DNA of 64,000 nt from Hawksworthiomyces lignivorus (Eukaryota > Ascomycota > Sordariomycetes > Ophiostomatales > Ophiostomataceae): assembly GCA_002917075.1 (NCBI GenBank), contig NTMA01000002.1, positions 806,001-870,000 on the forward strand. The letters are read 5' to 3'. Of the stretch, positions 23,598-35,900 are shown piece after piece. A model generated the notes under the pieces. It saw only the letters and a list, made by a program, of their open reading frames with translations. It did no database searches and was not told where the DNA came from. The translations under genes were made by a program, and so were the position numbers. Numbering within the stretch: position 1 is the first letter of the stretch; each line of letters begins with the position of its first letter.

Positions 23598-24735
23598 ACA
23601 AAAAGACGGGCAGAACGTACATGACGAGCGCGTTGGCGTTCTTGTCGAGGGCCTTGTTCTCGACCTCGACGAGGCGCACGGCCTCGAGCATGACAAAAAC
23701 GCCGTAAATTGGCTCGGCGACGGGGTCGGCGCTGACGCGGGTCCACTCGCCACCGAGCAGGCTGTGGTCGCAGCGCAGGACGCGGAAGCCCTCGTTGGTG
23801 TTCTCGGCGACGGACAGGTAGCCGGTGCGGGACTCGCGGCGGTCGAGCACGACCCAGTTCTGGCGGCCCAGGACGCGGTTGGTGGCGGCCAGCGCGTGGC
23901 CCGAGCCGGCCAGGTGCGTGTTGAGCACCAGCGCGTGCAGCAGCGCCGGTGCCGCGTACCACAGCAGCCGCGACGGCGCCGCCAGCGCGTAGGCGCCCGC
24001 GAGCACCAGCTGGCGGGCGACGCGCGTGCGCAGCCAGGCCACGAGCGAGCCGGCGAGCCCGCCGCCCACGGCCGGCGTGAAGAACTCGCGCACCGTCAGG
24101 CTCTCGGCCAGCTTGAACGTCGACCAGGCGCCCAGCCCCGGCAGCGCGTCGGCGACCCAGCGCGGGAGGCGCACCAGGGCGTCGAGGCCCTCGGCGGCCT
24201 CCAGCGCGGTGGCGACGCAGGCGATGGTAGCGGCGACCAGCGGCAGCGTGGTGACGGACTCGATGACCAGCGGGCCCCAGCGGGCCTGGAACAGGGTGGC
24301 GGCTGGGTCGCTGCTGCGCCGGGTCAGCACGGACTGCACGGCGGGCACGTAGGCGGCCAGCACCGGCAGCCACAGGGCGAGGGGCCAGCGCGACGGCAGT
24401 AGCCGGCGCAGGTGCAGGTTGGACGACCAGCCGGCAAAGCAGGCGGTGGCCACGACGGTCGAGTGCCAGATGCCGGCGGGGATGCCGCCGTAGACGGGCG
24501 ACAGGGCCGCGACGGAGGCGTTGGCCGACGCGGCTGCGAGGGTCAGCAGCAGCAGGACCCGCGCATAGATGGCGGCCTGCTCGCGGGTGGCCCGGGTCCA
24601 GGTGTCCTCTTTGGCCTTGGCGGCGAGCGACTTGAGTTCCTTCTCAAAGCTCTCTGGGGTGAAGGAGGAATTGGGGTCGATGGTTGGCACCGCCCGCTCT
24701 TCTTGTTGCTGCTGCTGCTTCTTCTTGGGAGGCAT
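22742..24735 (-). CDS. Membrane-anchored spermidine/spermine synthase-like protein
   Basis: Predicted 608-residue protein. Exons 24735-23621, 23513-23201, 23140-22742; donors GTACGT and GTGCGT; frames join cleanly (ALVI/GMGIGTAP and VIAI/NYAGD). Residues about 45-280 contain around six hydrophobic segments; the C-terminal part is a Rossmann fold of the spermine/spermidine synthase family (GMGIGTAPAALVAHG for motif I, TTVVEIDPVVHALA for the acidic ribose-binding motif, YDYIIHDVFTGGA for the active-site Asp region). It lacks the compact layout of the yeast polyamine enzymes, so I would not call it a polyamine synthase; transfer to another membrane or cell-envelope substrate is possible. It starts MPPKKK followed by a short poly-Gln. 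It is convergent with the flavin-binding gene (287 bp between stops). Intron 1 carries a GA microsatellite. Confidence 0.85.
23540..23594. repeat. (GA)n microsatellite inside an intron
   Basis: An almost pure AG dinucleotide run of about 27 units inside intron 1 (23620-23514) of the spermidine-synthase-like gene. In the transcript it reads as a CU-rich run and occupies about half of the intron. Confidence 0.95.
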
Positions 24736-25593
24736 GGTGGTAGAAGGAGGGGAAGAAAAGAAAAAAGAAGACAAAAGAGGGGAAGAGAAAAGAAAAAGAC
24801 GAAAACAGCGATCGGGTGAGGAACCAATACCAGTCAATCCGAGCAGAAGCGAATTGCTGATGAAGCTAAACCAAAGTAAACAAATCTACAGATGCAGTTT
24901 CAGCGGCATGGCCAGCCATTGTCCTCTTACAAAGCTCTGCAGACAAGGGTAAAAAAAGGGAACGACACGACACGTGTATGTATTCAAAAATATATGAACC
25001 CGCAGATATGATAGTATAGTTTATAGTTTAAAGCAACAAACGAGCCGAGAAGGCTGTCTGTTCTCAATAGAGGCTGTTTTGAAACGTGTAAAAAGGTCCG
25101 CAATGGCCTCACAAGCTGCCCGCCGGCACTTGCTGTGATTGGCAGAGATGGCTCCTCTCAGTGGCAGTTGCAGAGACGTCTGAAACAGCCCCTGTTCACT
25201 GCCCAGTTGCATATCCGTTTACGACATAACTATGTATTAAGCCTACGACGCATTACGACGTATCTTACAACGTATTAATGACTGTTGGCACTCTGCCGAC
25301 ATGTGAAAGCCACTAATCCCTACCAGTCTAACCCGCTTAATCCTCTCCCCCACAGCTGAGCTCCAGTGGACCAATGATGCTGCTCCATGTCGCTTATAGC
25401 GTCACCGCGCACATTAATTTACTAGGCCACTTGCTGTTTTTGTTGAGAAGCTTCCATTTTCCCCGTCTTCCGAGAGAGTTGTCCGCCGGAACTCTTCCCT
25501 CGCACACCGCAGAATACAATCTATTTTTCTTCTTTCTCCTTTTTTGCAATATCCCAAAGCCTCACATTTCTCTCGCTCGTAAGCCCTGTCAAA
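24736..25593. other. Divergent promoter region
   Basis: 858 bp between the start codons of the spermidine-synthase-like gene (minus) and the OPI3-like gene (plus). It contains a CT-rich run just before the plus-strand ATG, typical of fungal leaders. No gene seen. Confidence 0.55.
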
Positions 25594-26558
25594 ATGGATG
25601 TCATCGGAGACCTCAGCCAGCTGGTCGACTTCAGTCAGAAGAGCCTTCTGAGTAGGTTTCTAGCCACTTTTTGCTTCGTTGAAGAACAAGAACTGGTCAC
25701 GAGACTAACATATGGACTGCAGTCTCGGCCATTTCGATTGCATTCAACCCAACTTTCTGGAAGTAAGTCGTCCTTCCTGTCCTCTTGCTCGCCTTGCTGC
25801 TGCTTGGCCTCTGTTTTGCCTCTGTTTTGGTTCTGCTTTGCTAACTCAATGCTGTGCAGCATCGTTGCGAGACAAGGTGAGAGGAAGAATACGCCCAACC
25901 CCACCCTTATCTTTTCAGGGGCATCTGCATTCCCATTCTCCTTTTTTTCTCGGCGTCTTTCCCTTTCTCTCTTGTCCTCTTTCTCATTCTTTCTCTCTCT
26001 TCTAACTGTTCCTTTTCTCCCGCTTGCTCTTCTGCAGAATACCACAACAAGGTCCTCACCCGCCTCTTCGGCGGCCGGTCCCAGACCGCCTGCTACGCCC
26101 TGGCCGCCACCATCTTCAGCATCGGCATCGTCCGCGACCTGCTCTACGAGCGCGCCCTGCGCCACCAGCCCTCGCACCCGCTCCTGACCGCGCCCGAGGC
26201 CGCCTACGCCGGCTATACTCTCCTCGCCCTCGGCAATGTGTTCGTGATCTCGTCGACATGGCGGCTCGGCATCACCGGCACCTTCCTGGGCGACTACTTT
26301 GGCATCCTCATGGACGACATGGTCACGGGCTTCCCCTTCAACGTCACGGACGCGCCCATGTACTACGGCAGCACCATGAGCTTCCTGGGCTCTGCGCTCA
26401 TCTACGGCAAGCCCGCGGGCCTGCTGCTGACGGTCGAGGTGCTCGTGGTCTACCTGGTAGCGCTGCGGTTCGAGAACCCGTTCACGGCAGAGATCTACGC
26501 CAAGCGGGACCGCGAGCGCGCTGCGGCTGCTGGCAAGGAGGGCAAGAAGCAGCGGTGA
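25594..26558 (+). CDS. opi3: Phospholipid N-methyltransferase, OPI3/PEM2 type
   Basis: Predicted 211-residue ER membrane enzyme carrying out the later methylations of phosphatidylethanolamine to phosphatidylcholine (class III PLMT), using S-adenosylmethionine. Four exons: 25594-25651, 25723-25762, 25860-25876 (17 nt), 26038-26558; donors GTAGGT, GTAAGT, GTGAGA. All junctions are in frame and give ISAISIAFNPTFWNIVARQE followed by YHNKVLTRLFGG. The C-terminal signature is well conserved: GTFLGDYFGILM, TGFPFNVTDAPMYYGSTMSF, GKPAGLLL, and the acidic LRFENPFTAEIYAKR. It has about four membrane helices and a Lys-rich tail (KEGKKQR), plausible for ER retrieval. Length matches yeast Opi3 (about 206). 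This is the gene called chol-2 in Neurospora. Without the 17-nt exon the frame breaks, which supports the model. Confidence 0.94.
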
Positions 26559-28380
26559 AAAGCCCAAACACACACGTGAGCCAGGGGAGAGGAGCATACG
26601 TCTCCATGAGTTGATTCAACAGGCGAAGAGCAGAGGGTAGAGGTTGTTGGCGGCCCGGAGGTGGTGCAGATTTCAACACGCAAAAAGGGCAATGGAAGAT
26701 GAGAGAGGGGAGTACTTCATTAAAAAGGGGGTTGTTTATGGGCTGGTAAGGGCGTGAGACGACAGCTAGCTTGCAGCGAGGGGATTCATTGTCTTGAAGT
26801 GTCGTTTTCATTTGTTATCTTGCATTCCATCTCTCTACGCACATACACCCCACCACCCACCTTCGACTGGAGAGCGTTGGCCACTTTCAACGAACTATAA
26901 AAGACAAAGCCGCGCTACGAGAAGAAGACGCAGATCTCCTTAGGCACGCGATCGAAGACGCTCAAGAGCTAGGGATCTGAAGCATTTGGGAGTTCCGATA
27001 AAAGGGAGCCATAGACGGCGTCGGTTGTTGAGCACACGACCCGCCTCGAGCAAATCCGGTCTACGACGTAAATGGAGGAGAAATGGGGCTTCTAACACTG
27101 CACGTAATAGGCTTCTTTTTTTTGCCACTAGTTCCCGCAGTTTCTAGAAACCTGTCGGGAATACAAGGAGGAGGCCAAGGTAGAACAGATAGGAAAATTA
27201 GGGTCAATCTTGGGGGAAAAGTCTGGGTCAATTGAGGGGAGATCGATTCAAAAACAGGGAGAGAAAAAAAGAAAATCTTCTACTACCAAATTTAGCATCT
27301 ATCGTCATCATCATAGTTCCCAGCATATACTAATATGCGATGCTCGTATATTCCTTCGTAGCAGTGCATTTCACGCTCTCAGTACAGTAATCCTTGGTAC
27401 ACGTACTCCGAACAGGTACACGTAATACTCGGCTATGATCATGCTTTAACACGGTCTTTGATGACCTTGATGGGTCGGCGATCCTCTCCGATCGGATTAG
27501 CACCAGCCAATAGAGACCGTGGAGAATGAGGTCCACCAGCTGGAAGAAGACGAGAAAAGGCGGGATGCCTGCATGCGCAAGCCAGGACCAGACATCAGAA
27601 CGCCAATGGCGAGGGGCCTGTATGCGCAAACTGGTCCAACCACCAATTCTAGTGGATATGGTTGGCCGCCTGACCGAACCTTTTTCAGGGCAGTATCTTC
27701 TTATCCTGCGCCAGCTGCTAATAATCGTACCAGCTGTTAAAAATTAGTGTTCCAGCTGTTAATTCTAGGCCCAGAGGCGCCCTAGAGCCAGTCACCTTTT
27801 AGGTACCGGTTCGGTAGAAGTCTAATTCGGCTTTCATTCTTCCTTTTCGGGTGAATCCGTGACCCTCAGCTTCTTCACAGGTGTGTTTATAAGAGTTAAA
27901 CGGAAGAAAGGAAGAAAGGCTCTCATTCCTCTTGGATTCTATTTCTTAGCCGAGCTGGATTATTCCCAATTGCTTCGCATTGAGGAACCGTTGTGAAGAA
28001 TCCTTGCTTGCATTGAACCCTTTTTCGTTCCAGAAAGAGATTTAATTTGCTCGCCCACTACATCGGGTGAGCTGTAGAGGTCAAAGCCATACATCGTGCT
28101 ATCGTGGTGCTGCTCTAGTCTTAATTTCTTCTTTCTCATTGCTCTCGATCGTGACTTCACAGGCCCTGATCTTCGCCAGCGTCTCCTCTTCTGTCGCATA
28201 CCGCCTTCTTGTCCCTCAATTCCTCTTTCCCTTGCGGGATACTTAAAGGCAGGGGTGCAACGTGTCACGTCATTTCATATACACAATTGAAGCCACTCAG
28301 TTGATTCGGACTTTCCCTCTACGAGCAGTCCACATTTGCCACTTTGCATTGTTTTCTCGTGAGAATTTCTTCTGTTCACC
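26559..28380. other. Intergenic region with possible retroelement remnants
   Basis: 1.8 kb between opi3 and the NRAMP gene, both on the plus strand. The part from about 27560 to 28015 has near-repeat pairs: GCCTGCATGCGCAAGCC at 27567 and a diverged copy at 27616, and CCAGCTGTTAA-like copies near 27730 and 27751. A TTATAAGAG TATA-like stretch lies near 27888. This resembles decayed LTR sequence, but I could not define ends or a target-site duplication. Confidence 0.3.
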
Positions 28381-30495
28381 ATGAACTGCCCATCTCGCAC
28401 GGACGAGCTGCCGAGGAGCGACGGCCACAACCAGAGCCCCAATGAGCTCTCCAATGATCTCACCACCAACCAGGATCTCAACACCCTGGCCAACGCCCGC
28501 CGGCTGCGTCGCATGCCGTCGCCACCAGTACAGAGCGCTGGCCTAGCCGGGTCGTCAGACGGAGGCGGCTTGGCTGACAATCCTGCCACTGATGTCGCAG
28601 AGGCCGCCAAGGCGGTCGCTGCGAGTCGGGTGGTCGCCGTGGACCCGACTTGCGCGCAGGACGACGCCCGCCGCAGCCTTCAGGGCAGCGGCGTGCAGCC
28701 AAGCAACCACGGCGGAGGGGGGAGCGAGGATGGCGGCCGCGCCGAGAGGGACAGCGGCAGCTACCGCGCCCAGTTCAAGGCCTACGCTAGAACCGCCTTC
28801 TCCTCTCTCAAAACATTTTTTCGATTCGTTGGGCCAGGATTCATTATCGCAGTGGCATACAGTAAGTGAGATTCTTTTTGGGTGTGCCTCCATGTGAATT
28901 TGTGCTGACGTGCTGCAGTCGACCCCGGCAACTATGCCACCGACGTTGCGGCGGGCGCCTCGTACCGCTTCCGGCTGCTCTTTGTCGTGCTGCTGAGCAA
29001 CGTCTTTGCCATCTTTCTGCAGAGCATGTGCATCCGGCTGGGCACCGTCACTGGCCGCAACCTGGCCGAGGCGTGCCGCACCTTTCTGCCCCGCTGGCTC
29101 AACTACTTCCTGTACTTTTTGGCGGAGGTGGCCATCATCGCCACGGACATCGCCGAGGTCATCGGCACCGCCATCGCTCTCAACCTCCTGCAGCCCAAGA
29201 TCCCGCTGGTCGCGGGCTGCGCCATCTCCATCGTCGACGTGCTGGTCGTGCTGGTGTTCTGCCGGCCCGATAGCGAGACTCGCCGCGGCGTGCGCGCCTT
29301 TGAGCTGCTCGTCGCCCCGCTGGTCCTGGGCGTCGTCATCTGCTTCTGCATCCAGCTGTCGCTGGTCGCCAAGAACGCCGGCGCCGGCGAGGTCTTCCGC
29401 GGCTACCTGCCGTCGTCCGCCCTCATCCAGCAGCAGGGGCTGTACCAGGCCTGCGGCATCCTGGGCGCCACCGTCATGCCCCACAGCCTCTACCTGGGGT
29501 CGGGCATCGTGCAGGCCCGCCTGCGCGAGTACGACGAGAAGCTGGGCCTGATGCCGTCCCAGCTGCCGCGGCGGGTCGTCCAGCAGGACCAAGACCGCCA
29601 CGACGCATCGGACGACGAGGAAGAGGACGTGGCCGCTGTCGCCGCCGCCGGCCGCAGCCCGGGAAGGCGCCCGCGCAGCCCGCGCCTCTCGACGTCGAGC
29701 GACCCGGCGTCAGGCCTCGACAAGAGCCAGGCGTACACGTACGTGCCGTCGCTGCGCGCCATCCGCCACTCGCTCAAGTACTCGGTGCTGGAGCTGTCGC
29801 TGTCGCTCTTCACCTTTGCGCTCTTTGTCAACTCGGCCATCCTCATCGTCGCCGGCGCCGCCCTCTACCAGAACCCCGACGCCCTCGGCGCCGACATCTT
29901 TGCCATCCACGACCTCATGGTCCGCACCCTGTCGCCCGCCGCCGGCACCATCTTCGCCCTCGCCCTGCTGCTCTCCGGCCTCTCTGCCGGCATCGTCTGC
30001 ACCGTCGCCGGCCAGATGGTCAGCGAAGGCGCCCTGCAGTGGACCATCGCGCCCTGGTTGCGCCGCCTGCTCACCCGCTCCATCAGCATCATGCCCAGCA
30101 TCATCATCGCCGGCGCCGTCGGCCGCGACGGCCTCGACGCCGCCCTCAACGCCACCCAGGTCGTCCTCAGCGTCGTCCTGCCCTTTGTCACCGCCCCGCT
30201 GCTCTGGTTCACCTGCATGAACAAGTACATGGCCGTCCAGCCCGGCGGCGCCCACTACGCCCTGCGCGAGCGTTACCGCCGCGGTAACAACACGAACAGC
30301 GGTGGTAGCGGCGGCGACGGCCAGAGCCGCGCTGTCGTGGAAGGCGACCTCGGCATCGGCGCGGACGACGACGACCAGGCGCCCGTGAAGATGGCCAACC
30401 CCTGGCCGGTCGCCCTTCTGGGCCTACTGATCTGGCTGATCATCGCGGCCATGAACGTCGCCAACCTGGTGCTGCTGGGCATCGGCGCAAACTGA
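28381..30495 (+). CDS. NRAMP-family divalent metal ion transporter
   Basis: Predicted 685-residue proton-coupled Mn/Fe transporter of the Smf/NRAMP family. Exons 28381-28861 and 28919-30495; donor GTAAGT, acceptor GCAG; the junction falls inside TM1, giving ...IIAVAY-IDPGNYATD. Diagnostic motifs are DPGNY at residues 162-166 (TM1 metal site) and MPH at 347-349 (TM6, in ATVMPHSLYLGSG). Around 11 membrane helices are visible. The first ~135 residues are a polar Ser/Asn/Gly-rich cytosolic extension, and a long acidic/basic loop (DDEEED, then RSPGRRPRSPR) separates TM6 from TM7. A second Gly/Asn-rich loop precedes the last helix. The family call is certain. Whether it acts at the plasma membrane, endosome or vacuole (Smf1/2/3-like) cannot be told from sequence. 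Confidence 0.95.
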
Positions 30496-32992
30496 GGAGG
30501 AGAAGGAGGCAACTGGGCCAGGTCCTCGGCCTGGGATATTTGTCTTGGCCACAACTCTGGCCGCCGCAATCTACAGGGCGACCAATATCGGTGTCATATC
30601 TTCTATTTTTCTTTCTTACTTTCCTTTTATGATCTTATATTTCCAGTATGGGATTAGATGATTTGAGGTGACTGTGGTTGGATTTTTATACAGATTGCTG
30701 TGGGAGACTGCCCAATACTGTCGCCTGTCATTATTGTATTGTGATTTAAGGAAAATAGGCTGTGTTTCGCCATTCAACTTTGCGATAGCTACAACCTATG
30801 AAGCCTTCGGGTCTGAGCACCCATCATTATAATTCCATTCGTTTAGCTCCCCATACTGAGATCCAGAAATCTCTGACTGTGTGAGTGTGGAAGGTTCAAA
30901 GCTGCGCAGATGAGCAGTCCTCTGAATGTGTGAAATCTAAAGGGAGCAAAGAGGCTTCGGATGATCTTCTCCGCTAGCAATACAAAGAGCCACCCACATG
31001 AAATTCATCTGCCAAGTAATGCGTGCCTAATATCGAAGAGAGTCGAATTGTGGCCAGCATCACAGGAATGATTGTGGCCTAAATGTTACACAACATGAAG
31101 TGAGGGATGCTGATCGCATGCTGGAACACAAGGAAGAGGGGAAGGGAGAGCAAATCAGAGAGACAGGCCAGATGCTGCCAACCTGAAAAGCATCAGATCA
31201 TCAGCAGAAAGAGACTAGCAGAGAGGTGTTTGTTCTCCATTGATGGACTCTGTCCAACCAAATCATTATTCTTGAAAATGGATAAAGGACACATCGCTCT
31301 TGACAAAGTACCATCATGTATTACATTTCTTTTTTTTTGAACACTTGCTGGACAGTTAACTGATTTGGCTCTCGGAGTGGTCTCATTGGTACGAAAACCG
31401 GCCGCGACCCAATTCTGCCTTCGCTTTGCGTATCGCTTGCAGAAGAATGTGACCAGTTTTTTTCCTGTTAGCTGCCAGGCAATTGAGAAACGGAAGATTA
31501 CCGAAACATTGACGGGAACAGAGACCATTCTCGCTCCACAGCTTTGGGACTATTCGTTAGTTCTCATCTTCTGGGTCATGGCTATGTCAATCTAGGTAGG
31601 TAGACTAAATAACGAAGTTGCGCGGATAAAGCGTTATAAGCAAAAGCATCAACGAGCACAGAAAACGCGGGACGCAAACCGGTGGAGTCTGCGTAGTGCA
31701 GAATTTCCGGGACGGTTCGGTATTCTTATTCACTGGTTCCCCGATGCTACCCTCTACTAGCATCTAGGCCCTCCACTGTTCCAAGTACAGTAATGCCCTT
31801 GCTGCCACCCAATCCCAACTAGGCTTACCATTGCTACCTTCAATATTGCAATCCTAGATTGGGATAGCATTGAAGTATCATGAATCACACGCTCGACCAA
31901 ACACAGCCCCATGTAGGCAGCTGGTCTTCTCGGTCGCTTCTCGTTCTATTATCCAGTGCTACAAGAGGCTGTATCTGGCTTGTAATACACATAGCACATA
32001 CATACAGTACTCGTACATGTCTCAACACCATGTGAGACGAGGCCAGTCGCGATACAGCTTCTCATCATATCTAGGTTATGCTGTGTTGCGTGTTCTTTTA
32101 CTCAGGGTACCTTACCAGAGCCGCAGTGATATACTTGTAGCATGCCACCGCGTTATTCTCCTTTACGTATCCTTGCCGTCATATCTAAACCTTTGAGAGT
32201 CGACCAGTCGGAAAATGTGGCCATCCAAAAGTGCCTTAATATCCAGTTCTCCTGGAGTTAGATCATCAGAGCCAACAGGATTCCTGTCACTACAATAAGT
32301 AAATGGGCAGCAGGCTTCCCGAATCCACCAGATATCATGATTGCCTGACTGTCTTTATTGCAAACGGAAAATGTGGGGATGAGTTGAGGACCCTGGTTCA
32401 AGGTTGACCAGCTAACGCTCCAAGGCTTAGCTGGACAACGGTATCTAACACTTCCCTGCTGGGCCTCTATGCTCACTCTCCATCTGTCTCTGTTTGCCTT
32501 GGCAAGTTCACTGTCAAGTTAATACGTGGAGGGGGTAGAACCAGCACCAATCCTTGAAACAGTGCATCGCAGAATTTCCTCAAGTTTCTCACCTGCTGTA
32601 CTGCCTTTTGCTTTTTTTTCTCTTTCATACCCTTCCTGCATCGCTGCTCTTCGCTGCTTCTCAAGACAGGTTCTTAAGCAAGCAAAAGGATACGCAGAAA
32701 GACGAGTTATCTCCTAGTGATCTCTTTAGCAATTGAAGTCACTGAGGTTGGCGGCCGATTGAAATTTGTGCCGTTAATTCTTGTCTCACTCCTGTGCAAC
32801 GGCAGAGCGCTTTGTCTTGTCCCTCTTTCTTTTGGCCTGTTTATTTGAACCCCTATTTTTAAATACACAAAACTTATTTGGCTATCTTTGAGCGCCGGCT
32901 CTGGACGACATTTTCTTCAAAGCATAAGAGAAAATACAAGACGGACAAAACAATTAGACAAAGAAAACAAATAAGCGCAAACTCTATCGAGC
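30496..32992. other. Intergenic region between NRAMP and Argonaute genes
   Basis: 2.5 kb downstream of NRAMP and upstream of the Argonaute gene (both plus). An imperfect inverted repeat lies around 31836-31874 (CTTCAATATTGCAATCC against GGATAGCATTGAAG). No gene recognised. The last ~250 bp are A/T-rich and probably include the Argonaute promoter and leader. Confidence 0.5.
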
Positions 32993-35900
32993 ATGGCCGA
33001 CAGAGGTAGAGGTCGCGGATGGCGCGGTGACCATGGCGGCGGCGGCGGCGGCGGCCCGGGCCGTGGACGCGGGCGTGGTGGTGGAGATTGGGGTGGAGAT
33101 CGAGGTCGCGGTGGTAGTGACCAGTTCCGCGGTAATCGCGGTCGTGGCGGCGGCCAAGATCGAGGCGGCGGCGGCGGCGGCGGCTACAGAGGTGGTGGCG
33201 GTGGTGGGGATCGGGGAGGTGGAGGTGGTGGCGGCTATGGCCGGGGCGGCTACGGACAAGAGAGAGGCCGAGGCGGCCGCGGAGGAGGAGGTGGAGGCGG
33301 CGGCAGAGGCGGAGCAAAACCCGTTCCAGAAGCTTTCCGGTAAGTATTCCAACAGCCCCCGCCCACGATTCATGGTGAGCGCCCTGCAGAACTCAGGCTG
33401 ATCACTCGAAAGATATGGCAATGAGCCTGTCCCTTCGCCTGATGCAAATATTGAGAAGCTCGAGAATACGCTCATGGGGGGGTCGCTCGATCCAGTGGCC
33501 ACGGTCACGAAGCAGGTGGCAAAGATGGGGATCGTGCCAGGAGTCCAGCTGCCAACGTCTGATCGGAAGGGGAAAGGAAAGGCCAAAGGCAAAGGTAAAG
33601 GCAAGGCTCCAGCGGCTGCCTCTTCCGGGCCTAGCGGCGCCGCTGCGGCTTCTGGCTCTGCTGGACCTGTCATGACTACTGGGTCCTCCATATCTGCTAG
33701 CCTCTCTGGGTACGGCCCCTTGGATGATACCAGAGCATACCTTCCAAGACGACCTGCCTACGGCTCCGTTGGTACGAGCAATACTGTACAGGTTGTAAAG
33801 CTCTGGGCCAATTACTTCGAGCTGAACATTGATAAAATGCCCGAGCTTTACCAGTACCTCGTCCACGCATACAAGAAGAAGAAAAGGCAAGACGACGACG
33901 AAGACGACGAGCCGCCCGCAAGAGATGAATCCGAGAAAGAGATCAAGGGTGCCTTTCTTCAGCGCCTGCTCAAGCACGCCGTGACAACAATCCTCTCGGG
34001 CCCGGGCGACACAGTGGCATCGGAATTCAAGAGCAAGCTGATTGCTCTCAAGCCACTTTCAGCGGCAGCCATTGGCGCACTAGGCAATGTCGACTATGAC
34101 GGCGGGTCTTTCAAGCTGGACGTTGAGGGCCCCCTGGTTTTGGGAGGCGACAGATTGAAAAACTGGCTGAGGACGATGAGAGACGAGCTCGACGCCAACG
34201 ATGTAACTTTCCCCAAGTTCCAGGACGTGATGGACGCCGTCGGTATCATCATCGGCCATGGGCCGAGAATGCAGCAGGCAGGCGCAGCGGGTACCACCGC
34301 CGCCGTCGCCGTTGGTGCCAGCCGGTATTTCCCAATCAACGAGAAGAGCGAGCGGTACTTCCTCTCGAACGAGAGCAACATACCCCTCGAGGCGCTCCGC
34401 GGCTACTTCCAGAGCGTGCGGCCGGCGACGGGCCGGCTGCTTCTCAACGTCAACGTGACGCACGGCGCATTCCGCGCCACCGGAACGGGCACGCTTGCCG
34501 AGCTGTTCAACAACTATCCGCCGACATTGGCTATGCACAAATTCCTGAAAGGCGCCCGAATCGAACTCCGCGTGCCTGGGCAGCTGAAGCAGGAATACAC
34601 TGCATCGGGGTTGGCGCCGTCGCGAGGTGGAGGCGGCGGTGGCGCAAGACGAGTGCAGTTCAATACTCCCGGGGAAATCAGGTTCCAGTATGTCGAAGAC
34701 AGCAAGCCGATCCGCGGCCTGGTCTCCGGTCGCCAGTACACCCTCAAAGAGTTTTACGAGCGCAGTACGTTCCGTCCAACATCTCGTTGGCACCCGTGAT
34801 CTTCTGGCAGCGGTGCCGCATGCTAATGTCATTTCTTTTCTAGAACACGGGGAGCGCCTGCTCGACGTCGCCGCGGTCGACCTCGGCAAGCCGAAAAAAC
34901 CTCTATACTATCCGGCCGAGTGGTGCTGTCTGCTGCCCAACCAGCCCTACAATGCCAAGCTGGGCGCCAGCGAGACGTCGGAGATGATCAAGTTTGCGTG
35001 CCGGCAGCCGCCGATGAACGCGGCGTCGATCACCGGCCTGGGCCGCAAGGTGCTGCAGCTCGACAGCGCCTCTGCCATGTTTCGCAAGTACGGCGTCACG
35101 GTGAGCGACAAGCTCCTGGTGGTCAACGGGCGCATCCTCCCGACACCGTCGATCAAGTACATGGAGGCGGCGCCGCTCACGCCGCGCTTCGGCTCCTGGA
35201 ACCTGACGGCCAACCAGCTGGCGCGGGGCGGCAAGACGGGGCGGGCCGCGCCCAAGAACGTGGTTTGGTCCTACGCCGAGCTGACCAGCGGCCCCTCGAG
35301 AATGAATGACATCCAGCCGGCCATGGCGGCATTCGTCAAGTACCTGCGGGACAACCTGGGCGTGCCGCTGAGCGAGAGGCCGCAGCCGCTGCCGAGCCAC
35401 AGCTACAGGTTCCAGCGGGGCCTCCGCGACAGCATGGCCAGGGCGGTGCGGTCGGCCTTTGACGGGCTGCGGGAGCCCAAGGGCAGCCCGCGGGTCCTGT
35501 TTTTCATTCTGCCCGACACGGACAAGGTGCTGTACGAGTGCATCAAGCTGGCGGGCGACACGGTGTACGGCACGCACTCGGTGTGCATGGTGGGCAGGAA
35601 GTTTACCAAGACGCGGGGCCCCGGCGGCTACGACCTGCAGTACTTTGCCAACGTGGGGCTCAAGGTCAACCTGAAGCTGGGGGGTATCAACCACACGCTG
35701 AGCAACGCGGGCGTGGACCTGGGGATCGTGGCCGAGGGCAAGACGATCGTGGTCGGGTACGACGTGATCCACCCGACCAACCTGGGGGTGCGGGACGACA
35801 GCGGGGCGCTGCCGAGCCACGTGGGCCTGGTGGCCAGCGTGGACAGCCACCTGGCGCAGTGGCCGGCGTACTACTGGGCGCAGCGGGGCCGGCAGGAGAT

